A stretch of DNA of 64,000 nucleotides from Phymatolithon calcareum (taxonomy: Eukaryota > Rhodophyta > Florideophyceae > Hapalidiales), in assembly GCA_977006965.1 (NCBI GenBank), contig OZ345352.1, positions 310,001-374,000 of the forward strand. The letters are read 5' to 3'. The notes under the pieces were generated by a model. It was not told where the DNA came from. It saw only the letters and a program-made list of their open reading frames with translations, and made no database searches. This document shows, one piece after another, positions 31,359 through 41,255 of the stretch. Each line of letters starts with the position of its first letter. The stretch's first letter is position 1. The position numbers were made by a program, and so were the translations under genes.

Positions 31359-31911
31359 TCACATCCGGACTCTAGCTCGCGCGCCAAGAGCAGTTTTCCG
31401 CTTCGTTGGTTCGGGAGCAGGCTCTTCCGTATGAGGACCCGTCTTGGCAGCGCTAGCCTTCTTGTTCCCCACAGGCGTCGTCTTGATCCCAGTGCGAGTA
31501 ACTTGTGCAGCGAGATTTCTTCGATGTGGCTTTGGCCGTTCAAGATTTGCATCCGCCTTGTCAGGCGATATGTGAAGGTCATTCATGGGAGTCTGTGGTG
31601 CTGCAACTTTTCGTCGTGATCTACAGATTCTCGGGCTCTCGTCGTCGGATCGCTCAACCAAATCACTGACGGGTGGTTTGGGTGTGGCAACTGTGTGTCG
31701 AGGCTTTGGTCTCCTGATTACCACATCTGAAGATATCTTGCCGTCATCGACTGTCGCTTTTGGTGCCGCCACTCTTCGCCGAGGCTTCACTCGCTTGATC
31801 AACACATGGTCATCATCCGAAGAGATCCTAAGGTCATCAACGGGTGCTTCCGATACAATGACTTTATAATTTTCCTTGAGCTCTTGCGCGCTCTGCCGAT
31901 ATCTTTCTCGA
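31359..31911 (-). CDS. Basic protein with ~35-residue degenerate repeats, unknown
   Basis: The minus frame (open from about 31911; first ATG-type start at 31805) encodes a strongly basic protein with a repeated pattern: VKPRRRVAAPKATVDD, PKPRHTVATPKPPVSD, SRRKVAAPQTPMND, RPKPHRRNLAAQ. Between them are acidic/serine spacers such as ISSD and RSDDES. The PRR/K-VAxPK units recall DNA- or chromatin-binding disordered tails, but there is no clear AT-hook (RGRP) core. The frame ends in RVRM at a stop at 31359-31361. Upstream of 31911 the frame is blocked, so the N-terminus may be lost. The repeat pattern makes this more likely to be coding than most short frames here. Confidence 0.4.
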
Positions 31912-33189
31912 CTTCATTCGATATGACGACGTCACTCACTCTCCGTCTCGTACAGTCCTCTCCATCAAAACTTGCTCCGTCTCCCGCACGAACGACACGT
32001 CAATGCTTTCCACCCTTGACTATCGCTCTTGGGGCGTCTTCCCAGAAGATATTTTTCTGCAAGCTATGCCATAAAATGTTTAAAACTTTCACTCAACAAC
32101 AGTCGTGGTATTACGTCGGATTTCGGTTCAGGTACTATTATAGACATTAAGCAGACAAGGTAAATATTTCCATTTTTATTTTCTTGAATAACGGGGCATC
32201 ACCATCCGTGGATTTCTTCTTAATGAGTACCATGCGAGGTTTTATGTGCAGTCCTTTCAAGTAAAAAGAACCAACAACGTGAAACTAGACGCACACATGG
32301 TGCCCCTCAATTACATGCACGTCATGCTGCTGATTATCGAACTCATCAAGGACAAGAGGAGTCGGACAGGGGAATAAAGTCCCTAGTTTCTGAATTTCGG
32401 AGGCCGTCTCCGGAATTAGAAAGAATGAAGATTGATTCCTGGGTTTGTGAGGAGATGCAGCGTTGTTGTAAATCTGGAAATTGTCAACATTCGGACCTGT
32501 GCGTGATGTTAGGTACATGAGAGCTAAAGAATTCGATCTGATAAGATAATGGAAAATCGTTAGTTGGTTTACCATGTGTGCTTACGCGAATGTCTCCAGC
32601 TTTCATCTTGTTCAATCTCGCTAACTCCGCCATCTTTACGGGAGTACTGGAGAGGCACCCGAATTTTCCGAATGCCTCATGAGATATCAGTAAATCGTCC
32701 TTGGAAAGATCAAGAACGATACGGTACCGTCTAGTTTCGTGCCCGTGAGTCGAATGGCTGACAAATGATGAGCAATAAGAGTAGCATCGGTGACATTTAC
32801 GTGCTATGCACTAGAAAACCTTTTTGGAAGAGGTGGATCTGCTGACCACTTTCTCTGCTTCCCGACAGCAGGCATGGACGTCATTCCTGGCTTCTGTAAA
32901 CGTGTCTCTAAGTTTTTAAAATTCATTTTCTGCACAACAACATCATCCTTCAGAATTCGTGAAAGGTACACTTTCCGCACTGACAAAAACCGATTTTAAG
33001 CATGATTTCTCTAATTATTATATTTCAAAAAATCTTGAAATTTTAATGCCCTTAACAAGTCAATCACATGTCCAGATTAACGGCTGATCCGTGCCAATAA
33101 GATTCCCCAAAATCGATCGACACAGCGCTTCGCATCCCACAGAATTGTGGGCTCGCTCACTCGCGCAGTACTATAACTTTTGGTTTAGT
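31912..33189. other. Unknown; contains an R3/R2-type repeat end
   Basis: Short unsupported frames (32285-32575 minus, 32790-32999 plus). From about 32930 the block ATCATCCTTCAGAATTCG, then GCATGATT and CTTGAAATTTTAATGCCCTT, matches the R3 units at 51512-51878. It is followed at 33147 by GTGGGCTCGCTCACTCGCGC plus AGTACTATAACTTTTGG, the R2-type terminal motif. So 32930-33187 is one end of a related element. Confidence 0.5.
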
Positions 33190-33355
33190 GAAAGCAACTT
33201 ATTGGATGTTTATTTTTTAATACTGAAATTGATCGTACTTGCTAATTGGGTGCTTATTTTTTATTAATGAAAATTATTGTTCTTGGCAATTGTTTGTTTA
33301 TTTTTTATCAATTAAAATGATTGTACTTTGTAATTGGTTGCTTATTTTTTGATAA
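33190..33355. repeat. 44-bp tandem repeat, ~4 copies, AT-rich
   Basis: TATTTTTTA/G starts at 33211, 33255, 33299 and 33343, exactly 44 bp apart. Each is preceded by a diverged body with ATTGWTYGTACTTGSTAATT-like sequence. It directly abuts the R2-type end motif at 33147-33187, so it may belong to that element. Confidence 0.8.
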
Positions 33356-34437
33356 TGGATATGCTTTTACGTAGTAGCTGGGTTGTCGCAAAATTGACAG
33401 CACGTGTGTATTCAAATCATGGACCATGCTCTACCCTTATCAGTTGTATAGCTCGTGTGAGGGTCCGCGGTCTCATGCTCCCCAATCCTAATACGAATAT
33501 GGATCGATACAAACTTGTCATTGATTCTACATCCGAGATTGCACATCTATACACCGTTAGTGTACCGACGAGGTTACACAGCGCGGGGAAGGAAGGCGGT
33601 TCAATGATCGGCTTGGGTTGGGTGCTGCACGTTCGGAAATGCACTTGGAATCAATCTAATTCTGTTCTGGTCTGGATATTATCTAAATTATTCCGTCGAC
33701 AACACTCACCAATGAATATGTATACTGTGCAGTAGCAAGGCAGTGCTTAATTGCTGAACTATCTTCTACTTAGATTACGGCAGGTCGTTATTTCTTCTTC
33801 TCTGCCTGCCGATGTGGTGTTTCCACGTACCCATGATCACGATAGCTTGCCAACCTTGCATGACCGCTGCTTCGCTACTGTATCGTTTAGCTTCTGCGCC
33901 GCATTGCTACTCCCACTAGCATCGCTTCGCGTGCGAGAGCATCAAGGGAAGGCGCAAGTCTTTTGCATCTACGTAAATCGCAACCGTTTTGCTTCACTAC
34001 TCAGCTCGGGCAGCGAAAGCCGCGCCCAACTCGCAACGGCAGCACAACTCGTCCAGGAGAGTAAGAGCACATGAGTCGACAGTAGTAACTCCGAAGACCT
34101 TACATATTCTCGTCAACAGTTTGAATCACATAAATTAAAAACTGCTTGCTCTACTCAATGCTTAACAGTATCCGGCGAGAAACGCCTTCGCGCACTGTAT
34201 AGAAGAGGAAATGTAGATTTTTATTTAAAAGTTACCAACGCATGTGCAGGCGCTTGGGGAGACTTTGCGAGTTCCATGCGAGCGTAGCAAGGGTCTGATT
34301 TAATATTCGAGTAGCTGGTCCGAGGCCATCGGGTGGGCTCCCAAAACCTACCTCTGGAATAGAGATGAACCTCGACGAGGAAAATGCTCCAGTATACTGT
34401 GTCACGCGAACTTAGCTGAACTTGACTTATGATTCAG
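33356..34437. other. No supported gene
   Basis: Frames at 33334-33735 and 33751-34074 (plus) are open for 107-133 codons but show no motif or family resemblance. Confidence 0.4.
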
Positions 34438-35124
34438 TTAGGAGGTGCGATATCGACTGCCTGGAACATACGAAGGACTTCTGTCGCTCCTGGTGTTATG
34501 TCGCTGTTTTTCGTCGCGACTGTACGCCTCGATGCGTGGCTTCGGTTTCTCGCGTGACTGTACGCTGCAGTAGTCGGATCGCGATAGAGTTTGCCGTGTA
34601 TCTAGACGCTGTTTTTTCGCTTCGCTAGCAGTATATAAGATGGTTAGTGCCTTCCTCTGAGAAAAGGAAGGTGGGAGTTCTTCGGATTTCGGCTCTAATG
34701 CTTGTATCGTAGCACGCGCATGTCCGCTTGCACATCCCTTCAACCACACGGAATCGGAGTTCTTCTCACACGCCTATTCTGTCTATCTGTCCTGCGGTTT
34801 TGTTGGATTGTCTTTCTTTCCTCCTATCTGCCTAAGTCTCTCCTGCGCTCTTTCTCTCCTGGTTTGTTCTGACCCTTGTGGCGTCGGGTTCTTCTGAGCC
34901 TGGCGCCACAACTTCATCAAGTGCTCTTCATGTGAGGACAACATTCCTCCGCTGATAGCTTGTCTTTTGACGGTCCTGTCTTGATATCTTGGATGGAATC
35001 TCTTCCAGTTTTGCCTATCAGTTCTATGAGCTTCGAGGTGCTCGTCGACGAAACATATGCCGAATGACCATTTTATGGCTAAGGTCCTATACCTCCTCGA
35101 CTTGAAGCACAAGCACGGCCGCAT
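34438..35124 (-). pseudogene. Unknown Arg/Lys/Gln-rich ORF pair
   Basis: Two minus-strand frames follow each other with a ~35-bp break. 34783-35124 contains SHEEHLMKLWRQAQKNPTPQ and RRERAQERLRQIGGKKDN; 34438-34749 contains RQTLSRSDYCSVQSREKPKP. Both are strongly charged and of low complexity, probably disordered. If they belong to one gene, a frameshift separates them. No catalytic or structural motif is seen. They end just outside the Copia element (300 bp from its LTR). Confidence 0.25.
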
Positions 35125-35456
35125 CGCACATTCTATAGCTGTTTCTGGGAACGACTGTGCGCTTATTATCTTCCAGCTTTCCTCATGGTAGCGAGAAACT
35201 ATTCAACCTGAGCACTGTTGGAATTAAGTGCTTCGTATCCCAAATGAAAACGCAAGCAGTAGATGAAATACAAATGAAACAAATACGTGATCAAGGACCA
35301 CAGGATATGATGAGGGACAACAATTAACAAATGACGACAAGAAGGCAACTCATTACCGTCAACCAGCTTCATCCGCCTTTGGCCACCGCTTCAATCAAGA
35401 TCGTTTCATTGGTATTCAGCTAGAGTACCCTTGAAAATTGAATGCGCCTTGGAGAC

Positions 35457-35783
35457 TGTGGGTGTGGCAATTATTCGGAATAGACGCCCCGCCTTAGCGG
35501 TAGTGGCGCCAAGAAGGAAGCACGCCGAAGCGATAAGCGTCCTTAGTCAAAACGAAATGTTCGTTTACTCGGTTTGGTGTGTGTATTCTATGTGTGCGCT
35601 GCGACAGCGCGCAGCACAGCACTTCCTAAGTACAGAGTACAAACGGGGGCAAACGGGTGAGGGCGCGCTGCACCCCCGGATCACTAATAAGGAGATATGC
35701 ACCAATCGAATACCTTCTAACATATCATTGGATACAGTACAGATATTCTCTCTGGCCGTGCAATTGTGTGGCCCATACTCACA
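35457..35783 (-). repeat. 3' LTR of the Copia element
   Basis: 327 bp, identical by eye to 40753-41079. It is the 3' LTR because pol runs on the minus strand. It contains a stem-loop around TGCGCTGCGACAGCGCGCA (35609-35627) and a CA/TG-bounded inverted end. Confidence 0.95.
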
Positions 35784-35815
35784 TTCAATCCAATTTCTAT
35801 TTTTCTTCTTTCCCC
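35784..35815 (-). promoter_or_regulatory. Probable polypurine tract of the Copia element
   Basis: Just inside the 3' LTR the minus strand reads GGGGAAAGAAGAAAAATAG followed by ~10 mixed bases and the LTR start. A purine run here is where plus-strand DNA synthesis is primed in LTR elements. The exact priming end is unclear, because the run is not directly at the LTR edge. Confidence 0.5.
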
Positions 35816-35888
35816 AGACTTGGGGAATTCATTCGATGTTTCGGTGTAAGCAGGCGGTGAAAGCGGGTATGCATTGAAAAGCGGATAC

Positions 35889-38800
35889 TCACGACTTCGA
35901 AATCCATTCCTCAATCGGGTGCTGAATGTATCCCGTTGAAAGGACTTGCTGAAGGATATGGTTCTTGGCATGGCGCGTGAGGCTGTCGGCAATGTTGAAC
36001 TCTGTCCGGATCCATGCGATATTCGAGATCTCTAATGACTCATAAGCCCGACGGATATCAGATATCTCGTACATGAGTTGGAGCTCTTTGGTACGGCGAT
36101 ACTTAGTAATAGTATCGAAGAGAGACTTGCAGTCCGTGAACAAGAAGAGCTTGAACTCACGAGAAAACATATCTTCCAGCAGCATTTTGAACGACACTCC
36201 TATGTCGTATCCATCTGCAAAAGCGTAAGTCTCAGCAGATATCATTGACTTAGTGTGGCGCGAACACTTATTTGATGACCAGTGTAGTATATTGCAGTGA
36301 AGGCCTCTGTCCACAACAAGGACTATAACTCCCAGCTGAGACGTTAGATCAGGGTTTGTATTGTGGCCAGCGTCAGTGTAGACGCGTATGGTAACAGAAT
36401 CCATGTCCAACTTGGGGAACAGCAGTCCTTGCTTGGGAGTAGCTTTTAGAGCACGCACTGATTTGTTCAGAGCACGTACGTCAGCAGACTTGGCCTGATC
36501 AGGTTTTACTTGCGACAGATAGGCAGCATCATAGGCGTAGAGCGGCTGGGAAGTCTGCGTCACGTACAACAGCTTTCCTCGCTGGCTGCGGAACTCCTTC
36601 TGGTTCACTTCTGCTGCAGAGGAATCCATCAGCTCCATTTCGTTGATGTGCGCATACTGACGGACTATCAGGCCATCTTTAGACATCGTCACTTGTTGCC
36701 CGAAGAACCGGAATTCCTTCTCTTTAGCTATCTCATGCTTGTTCGTTATGAAGCGTGAGGTAGCTTTGGTTTCTTCCTCAGCAAACTGGAGAGTACCCGT
36801 GTTTGCAGTGTCATCCGTAACGAGGCCAGTGACGCCGATGAGCTTACCGTCTGTCTTTCGGTAGTAAAGACAGGGGTCAATGTGCGCTGAGGACATTTTC
36901 AAGTCCTTGGTGTACACTGGAGCATACTGGTGGCGCCAGCAGGTACTAGACTCTGCAAGTCCGTACTGAGGCAGCACGATCTGTAGGGCATAATGTTCCG
37001 GATCGAGCTTAGACTCCTGTGGCGGGTCGGTGTATACAGCACGTGGCAACGGCTTGGACTGGAAGTAGGCCTGCTCGGCGTCTCTGGTCCACAGGACATT
37101 GTTAAAGAAGGAGACGGCCAAGAAGAAGATAATGCGAAGACTGAAGCGCATGAGCACAGGCGCCTCATTCACTATAAAATCCTTTTCTCTGTCGCTGTAC
37201 CCGAGAAGAATCCATCGCGATTTCAGTCGCTCGAATTCAGAACCAAAGTCCTTAATGACGTTGACATATCGATTGCCGACGAAGTTTGCACCACGGGGAA
37301 TCTCAGAGCGTAGAACTGGCTTCACTCCTCCTTTTGCCAGGATGCCGTTGTACTCTTTCTGCTGGGAGTCTTTAAAGCGAGGATCGTTCTTTTTGTTGCA
37401 GACCTTCACGATGAACGCTTGTACCACAGGAGAGAGGTCCTCTAAGGCTGGCATCTCAGGATAGGGTTTGAGCTGAGTGACATGAAAAGTATGCTGCCTG
37501 TTGGCGGCATCGACAACTAGAGCAAGCTTTCCAGCATTAGACATGAACTTGTATGGTCCCATCCAGCCTTTTTTCTCGCGAAAGGCGAGCACTTTGTCCC
37601 CTGGGTTGACAGTGAGGAAACTCTCACTGGGAGCGGGAGAAGCCATGGCCTTGGTTACACGCATTTTGGCCACCACGCTCTCGTACTCGCGACGGGCGAT
37701 AGCAGCAACTTCCATGCGCTGTATGACGGTCACTGGGACTTGAGCTAAGTCCGCAATCGGGAGGCGAGGTTCTGCCCCAAAGGCCAATATCGCCGGCGTA
37801 AACCCCTCGGGTCTCATCGTATGTGACATAACCATGTTTGCGTAGTCAACGAGTACGTCCAAAGGCACGTCAGGACAGTCAGTTCTCAGCTTTCTTACGA
37901 CTCTACGGAGGGGCTCATGGTATCGTTCGACCACAAGAGACCAGTGCGCCTCGTCTGCAACTGGTACAATGTTAGCACCAAGGGAGTTGCAAAGAATGAC
38001 GAAGATCCCGTAGATGAACTGCTTAGCCTGATCAACCCAGATGTTGACAGGTGCTCCAAGATAAGGACATACCCAGATACGCATGAAAGTCTCCCAGATG
38101 GTACGGCCATCTTGAGCAGGCAGGACGGCTGCCCGGGAGAGGTGCGTGTGCTTACAAACAGCATGCAGGATTGGACTTCCATCAATGAACATGATATCAA
38201 TGGCAACGTCCTGGTTGAATACGATCTCGTCGGGTGCAGAAGCGCGATAGCGCTGAGGCATACGCTTGTACTTTTCGCACGCAAAGCAGTTGCTAACGAT
38301 ATTTTCCAGCTTTTGCTTGTCATCATGCGTAGTTTCAAGAGAGTAGGCGCGATCGAGAGTTCGGAACGTGGTTGCTGCGGTGGGATGCCCAAGGTTTCGA
38401 TGAAGCTTGTAGAGCTCGGTCTCAGTAAAGAGGACTTCATTCGCAGGGAACTCATAGAAGAGGTGGCCACGCTTGAGGGTTAAAGGAAGGCGAAACAAGT
38501 TTGGGAACTCTATGAACTCGGGTCCTTGGTCATTTTTGACGGTAGTTGCCTTCAGTTCTCGTTGCAGGCGTAGACCAAGGAGCATAGGTACATCGTTGTC
38601 CACAATATGCGACTTGTACTCGTAAAACCCGTAGCCCTGTACGGGGAAACGTATAGTGGCTATCCCAAGAGAAGGTAACACCAGTTGCTTGTCCCCCTTT
38701 CCGCCAAATCGAAGCGGTACTCCGGAAGGGCGGAGCTTGCTTAGGCTCGCTGGAATGTGGACAGTTCTGAGGTAAGCCTCGTACTGTGGCTTGCCGCAGA

Positions 38801-39620
38801 TAGATTCAGTAGCGCCTTCGTCCATGCAGATACCCAAGAACGGTACGCTGGATATCTCCGTGAAGTGAATATCCAGAGATATTGGGGCTGAGAAGGGCAA
38901 TTTTTCTCCAGTAAAAGCGTGAGTACTTTGGTGTTCAGCAACTTGGGCAAAGAATGCGGTCGCCTGTTCATCTTGCTCATCTACATCGTTGAGCCTGTCG
39001 TCGTCAGCAGCGTTCGCAGCGACCCCAAGGTTGTCTTCCGCCGGATGTACATGCTCTTCCTCAAACATTATGGCCGTCGCCTTGGTGCGATACGGGCAGT
39101 CAGCGATCAGATGGAACCAGCTGTTGCATAAATTGCAAGGCATATAGTTCCCGGTATGGTCTTTCCTATTGAACTGCGGCACGACGCCAGGGTTGTACCG
39201 TCGTTGGTCTCCTGGTCTGTTGCCAGCAAACCCGCCTCTGCCGCGGGAGCGGCCTCTGTTGCGAAAGTCACGGAGTGGGTTACGCATAGCGCGGCGACGG
39301 ATACTGGGCGAGCCCGAGTTGGTGTAGAATATCTCGTACTCGCCGGCCTCATCTACGAAAAACGTTCCCGGCAGTGAGCGAGACGACGGTCCAGCTGCGG
39401 AGGAGCCTGCAATAGCAGTAACTCCACCTACCTGAGCTCGTTCTTTCTCCCGGTTTTCATGGTTGATCGCGTTTAGAAGTTGAGTATACAAAGCATGCGG
39501 TTTTCGCTCAGCATCTTCGTCCTTAAGGTGACGAGCGAACGGAGTAGTTGACGTACCCCGGACAAGAAAGTCACAAAGTAGAAGGTCTGACGTGTAAGGC
39601 GGACCCAGCAGGGTCTGCAA
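35889..39620 (-). CDS. Copia Gag C-terminus-Pol polyprotein
   Basis: A 1243-residue open frame. In order: an RG-rich stretch and CCHC nucleocapsid knuckle CNLCNSWFHLIADC (162-175), then an aspartic protease with DEGATESICG (267-276; the usual Ser/Thr after Asp is Glu). The integrase follows with its HHCC (HRNLGHP about 407, CFAC about 445) and DDE core (D475, D530, E565 by my count, ERYHEPLRR). The reverse transcriptase has RDAEQAYFQS (D847) and VTDD (934-937) in place of YVDD. RNase H has D1083, E1130, D1163 and NIADSLTR near the end. All catalytic acids appear kept. The listed start is a TTG inside gag, not a real initiator; translation would come from the gag start with a frame change. Copies itself by reverse transcription in cytoplasmic particles. 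Confidence 0.9.
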   Translation of the reverse strand: MQTLLGPPYTSDLLLCDFLVRGTSTTPFARHLKDEDAERKPHALYTQLLNAINHENREKERAQVGGVTAIAGSSAAGPSSRSLPGTFFVDEAGEYEIFYTNSGSPSIRRRAMRNPLRDFRNRGRSRGRGGFAGNRPGDQRRYNPGVVPQFNRKDHTGNYMPCNLCNSWFHLIADCPYRTKATAIMFEEEHVHPAEDNLGVAANAADDDRLNDVDEQDEQATAFFAQVAEHQSTHAFTGEKLPFSAPISLDIHFTEISSVPFLGICMDEGATESICGKPQYEAYLRTVHIPASLSKLRPSGVPLRFGGKGDKQLVLPSLGIATIRFPVQGYGFYEYKSHIVDNDVPMLLGLRLQRELKATTVKNDQGPEFIEFPNLFRLPLTLKRGHLFYEFPANEVLFTETELYKLHRNLGHPTAATTFRTLDRAYSLETTHDDKQKLENIVSNCFACEKYKRMPQRYRASAPDEIVFNQDVAIDIMFIDGSPILHAVCKHTHLSRAAVLPAQDGRTIWETFMRIWVCPYLGAPVNIWVDQAKQFIYGIFVILCNSLGANIVPVADEAHWSLVVERYHEPLRRVVRKLRTDCPDVPLDVLVDYANMVMSHTMRPEGFTPAILAFGAEPRLPIADLAQVPVTVIQRMEVAAIARREYESVVAKMRVTKAMASPAPSESFLTVNPGDKVLAFREKKGWMGPYKFMSNAGKLALVVDAANRQHTFHVTQLKPYPEMPALEDLSPVVQAFIVKVCNKKNDPRFKDSQQKEYNGILAKGGVKPVLRSEIPRGANFVGNRYVNVIKDFGSEFERLKSRWILLGYSDREKDFIVNEAPVLMRFSLRIIFFLAVSFFNNVLWTRDAEQAYFQSKPLPRAVYTDPPQESKLDPEHYALQIVLPQYGLAESSTCWRHQYAPVYTKDLKMSSAHIDPCLYYRKTDGKLIGVTGLVTDDTANTGTLQFAEEETKATSRFITNKHEIAKEKEFRFFGQQVTMSKDGLIVRQYAHINEMELMDSSAAEVNQKEFRSQRGKLLYVTQTSQPLYAYDAAYLSQVKPDQAKSADVRALNKSVRALKATPKQGLLFPKLDMDSVTIRVYTDAGHNTNPDLTSQLGVIVLVVDRGLHCNILHWSSNKCSRHTKSMISAETYAFADGYDIGVSFKMLLEDMFSREFKLFLFTDCKSLFDTITKYRRTKELQLMYEISDIRRAYESLEISNIAWIRTEFNIADSLTRHAKNHILQQVLSTGYIQHPIEEWISKS

Positions 39621-40372
39621 GTCCTGGCTCGGTTGTAGAGTAGCTGAAGGACCTCAGCGTCACTCTTTTCGCGGTTGTGAGACGCTAGTAAAGTGAAAGT
39701 CAGCCGGTTCCACTCGTCCTTTTTGTTCCGTTGGTGAGCAGATGTGTTGTAGTGCTCAGCAAGAAGCCGGAACGCGTCGTTGGCTGAAGAAGCAAGAGGC
39801 CTGACCGCCCGACGAAAGTGCTTGAGCGCGTCACCGCGTAAGAAGCGGTACATGACGTCCAGCCGAGCGTCTTCGGGGACGTTTAAGGCGTTGCAGTCGG
39901 CCCTAAAGGCTTCTTTCACGGTAGAGAGCAATGATGGCTCGTGCAGTCCGGCATACTGGTCGCTCGGATGTCGCGGCGACTTAACAATGTCGCGCACGGC
40001 AGTCATCTTTGATAAAGCAGGCGCGAGCAGCGAGCTGTCCGACATGGAGCGGGGGTCGCCAGACCCCGAAGCTCCAGCTTGACTGCGCGCGCGAACAGAA
40101 GTCTGCGGCGAAGCCGGCGGGAACAGGTTCAGCAAGCAGTCCACGATGGGCTGGCCAGACCCCTTTCCAACAGCCACATCGTGGCTGTGGAGGTAGTCGC
40201 GAACACGCGCGCGGGCAGCCGTAGAACAGAGCTGCAAGTCGCGCTGATTGCAGTTCTCCGTAAAGAACTTGCACAAATTTTCGCCACGAAGCTCCTTCAC
40301 TTCGTCTGCAGTGAAGAGCTCGGCCAGCTCCCCGTCCGCCATTTGCCGCTGTTCAGCGGTCGGTGGGTCCAT
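39612..40372 (-). CDS. Copia Gag N-terminal part
   Basis: From an ATG at 40370-40372 the frame encodes ~250 residues of capsid-like helical protein, including AFRADCNALNVPEDARLDVM, FLRGDALKHFRR and FRLLAEHYNTSAHQRNKKDE. At LLYNRART (about 39616) the frame leaves gag, while the pol frame begins LQTLLGPPYTSDLL, which reads as the natural continuation. A one-base change joins them. The gag frame itself runs on as nonsense to 39473. The break lies before the CCHC knuckle, so it splits Gag itself. That is an odd place for programmed frameshifting, so a recent one-base deletion is the simpler reading. Confidence 0.8.
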
Positions 40373-40752
40373 GCCAACTAATTACCGCGCTAGATGCTAC
40401 TGGATTTCACCCTAGCCTTCCCAAGGAACGGTGCAGAGGTTTTTAGGAACGTTGACAATCAAGTACAAAATCGTTTCTTCCGTACTCGACCTGAACACAC
40501 AAGACCCCCAACCAAGGGGGTGGCCGAAGCAATGTAGAACAGGTGATCCGACTCAAAGAGCCGAGGGAATCCGGATATTACAACAAGATATTACAAGCGA
40601 CTGTACACCTTCGGACGCAGGACCAGAGGGCGGCCAGAAATACTTCCCAGCACGGTTACTGACACGGCGGTAGTCGGCACGGCAATTACAGCGCAGCCCT
40701 TAGGCTTATTGCACGCTGCGAGCAAGTATTTGCCTTGCCCCCAATTGATCAA
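40373..40752 (-). other. Copia 5' untranslated leader
   Basis: 380 bp between the 5' LTR and the gag ATG. It should hold the primer-binding site and packaging signal; neither can be assigned from sequence alone. Confidence 0.5.
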
Positions 40753-41079
40753 TGTGGGTGTGGCAATTATTCGGAATAGACGCCCCGCCTTAGCGGTAGT
40801 GGCGCCAAGAAGGAAGCACGCCGAAGCGATAAGCGTCCTTAGTCAAAACGAAATGTTCGTTTACTCGGTTTGGTGTGTGTATTCTATGTGTGCGCTGCGA
40901 CAGCGCGCAGCACAGCACTTCCTAAGTACAGAGTACAAACGGGGGCAAACGGGTGAGGGCGCGCTGCACCCCCGGATCACTAATAAGGAGATATGCACCA
41001 ATCGAATACCTTCTAACATATCATTGGATACAGTACAGATATTCTCTCTGGCCGTGCAATTGTGTGGCCCATACTCACA
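40753..41079 (-). repeat. 5' LTR of the Copia element
   Basis: 327 bp, identical by eye to the other LTR. Reading toward gag, the base after the LTR is at 40752. The adjacent minus-strand sequence begins TTGATCAATTGGGGGCAAGG, which does not start with the TGGTA of a standard initiator-tRNA primer site. The priming tRNA, or tRNA fragment, is therefore not evident. Confidence 0.95.
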
Positions 41080-41255
41080 GAGACAAGCTCTGTACCAAAA
41101 GCAACAGAAGCTTATTGCGAAAGTAGAAAATGAACTATTCGTCTGCATTTTGGATTCAGGAACTTCAAATTTCTGAACGATTTGAGCAAAAATCCTTCTG
41201 GGAAATGAATAGCATCCGCGACACGAATGAGTGCTTTAACCCATTCTTGGGCGTC

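Larger units (their letters stand above)
35457..41079 (-). mobile_element. Complete Copia-type LTR retrotransposon
   Basis: A 5623-bp element bounded by two 327-bp direct LTRs (35457-35783 and 40753-41079) that I read as identical. Each starts TGTGGGTGTGG and ends CATACTCACA (TG...CA). An exact 5-bp duplication, GAGAC, flanks it at 35452-35456 and 41080-41084. Coding is on the minus strand: gag from 40372, then one long frame with nucleocapsid knuckle, protease, integrase, reverse transcriptase and RNase H in that order. Integrase before RT defines Copia/Ty1. Identical LTRs mean a very recent insertion. The only visible lesion is a frame change within gag near 39612. The integrase motif ERYHEPLRR recalls Copia lineages reported from red algae and invertebrates, but clade assignment needs a tree. 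Confidence 0.95.

Noticed and set aside
37917-38483. 188-codon plus-strand frame inside the Copia element
   Set aside because: Antisense to the integrase region of the intact pol frame; no independent motif.
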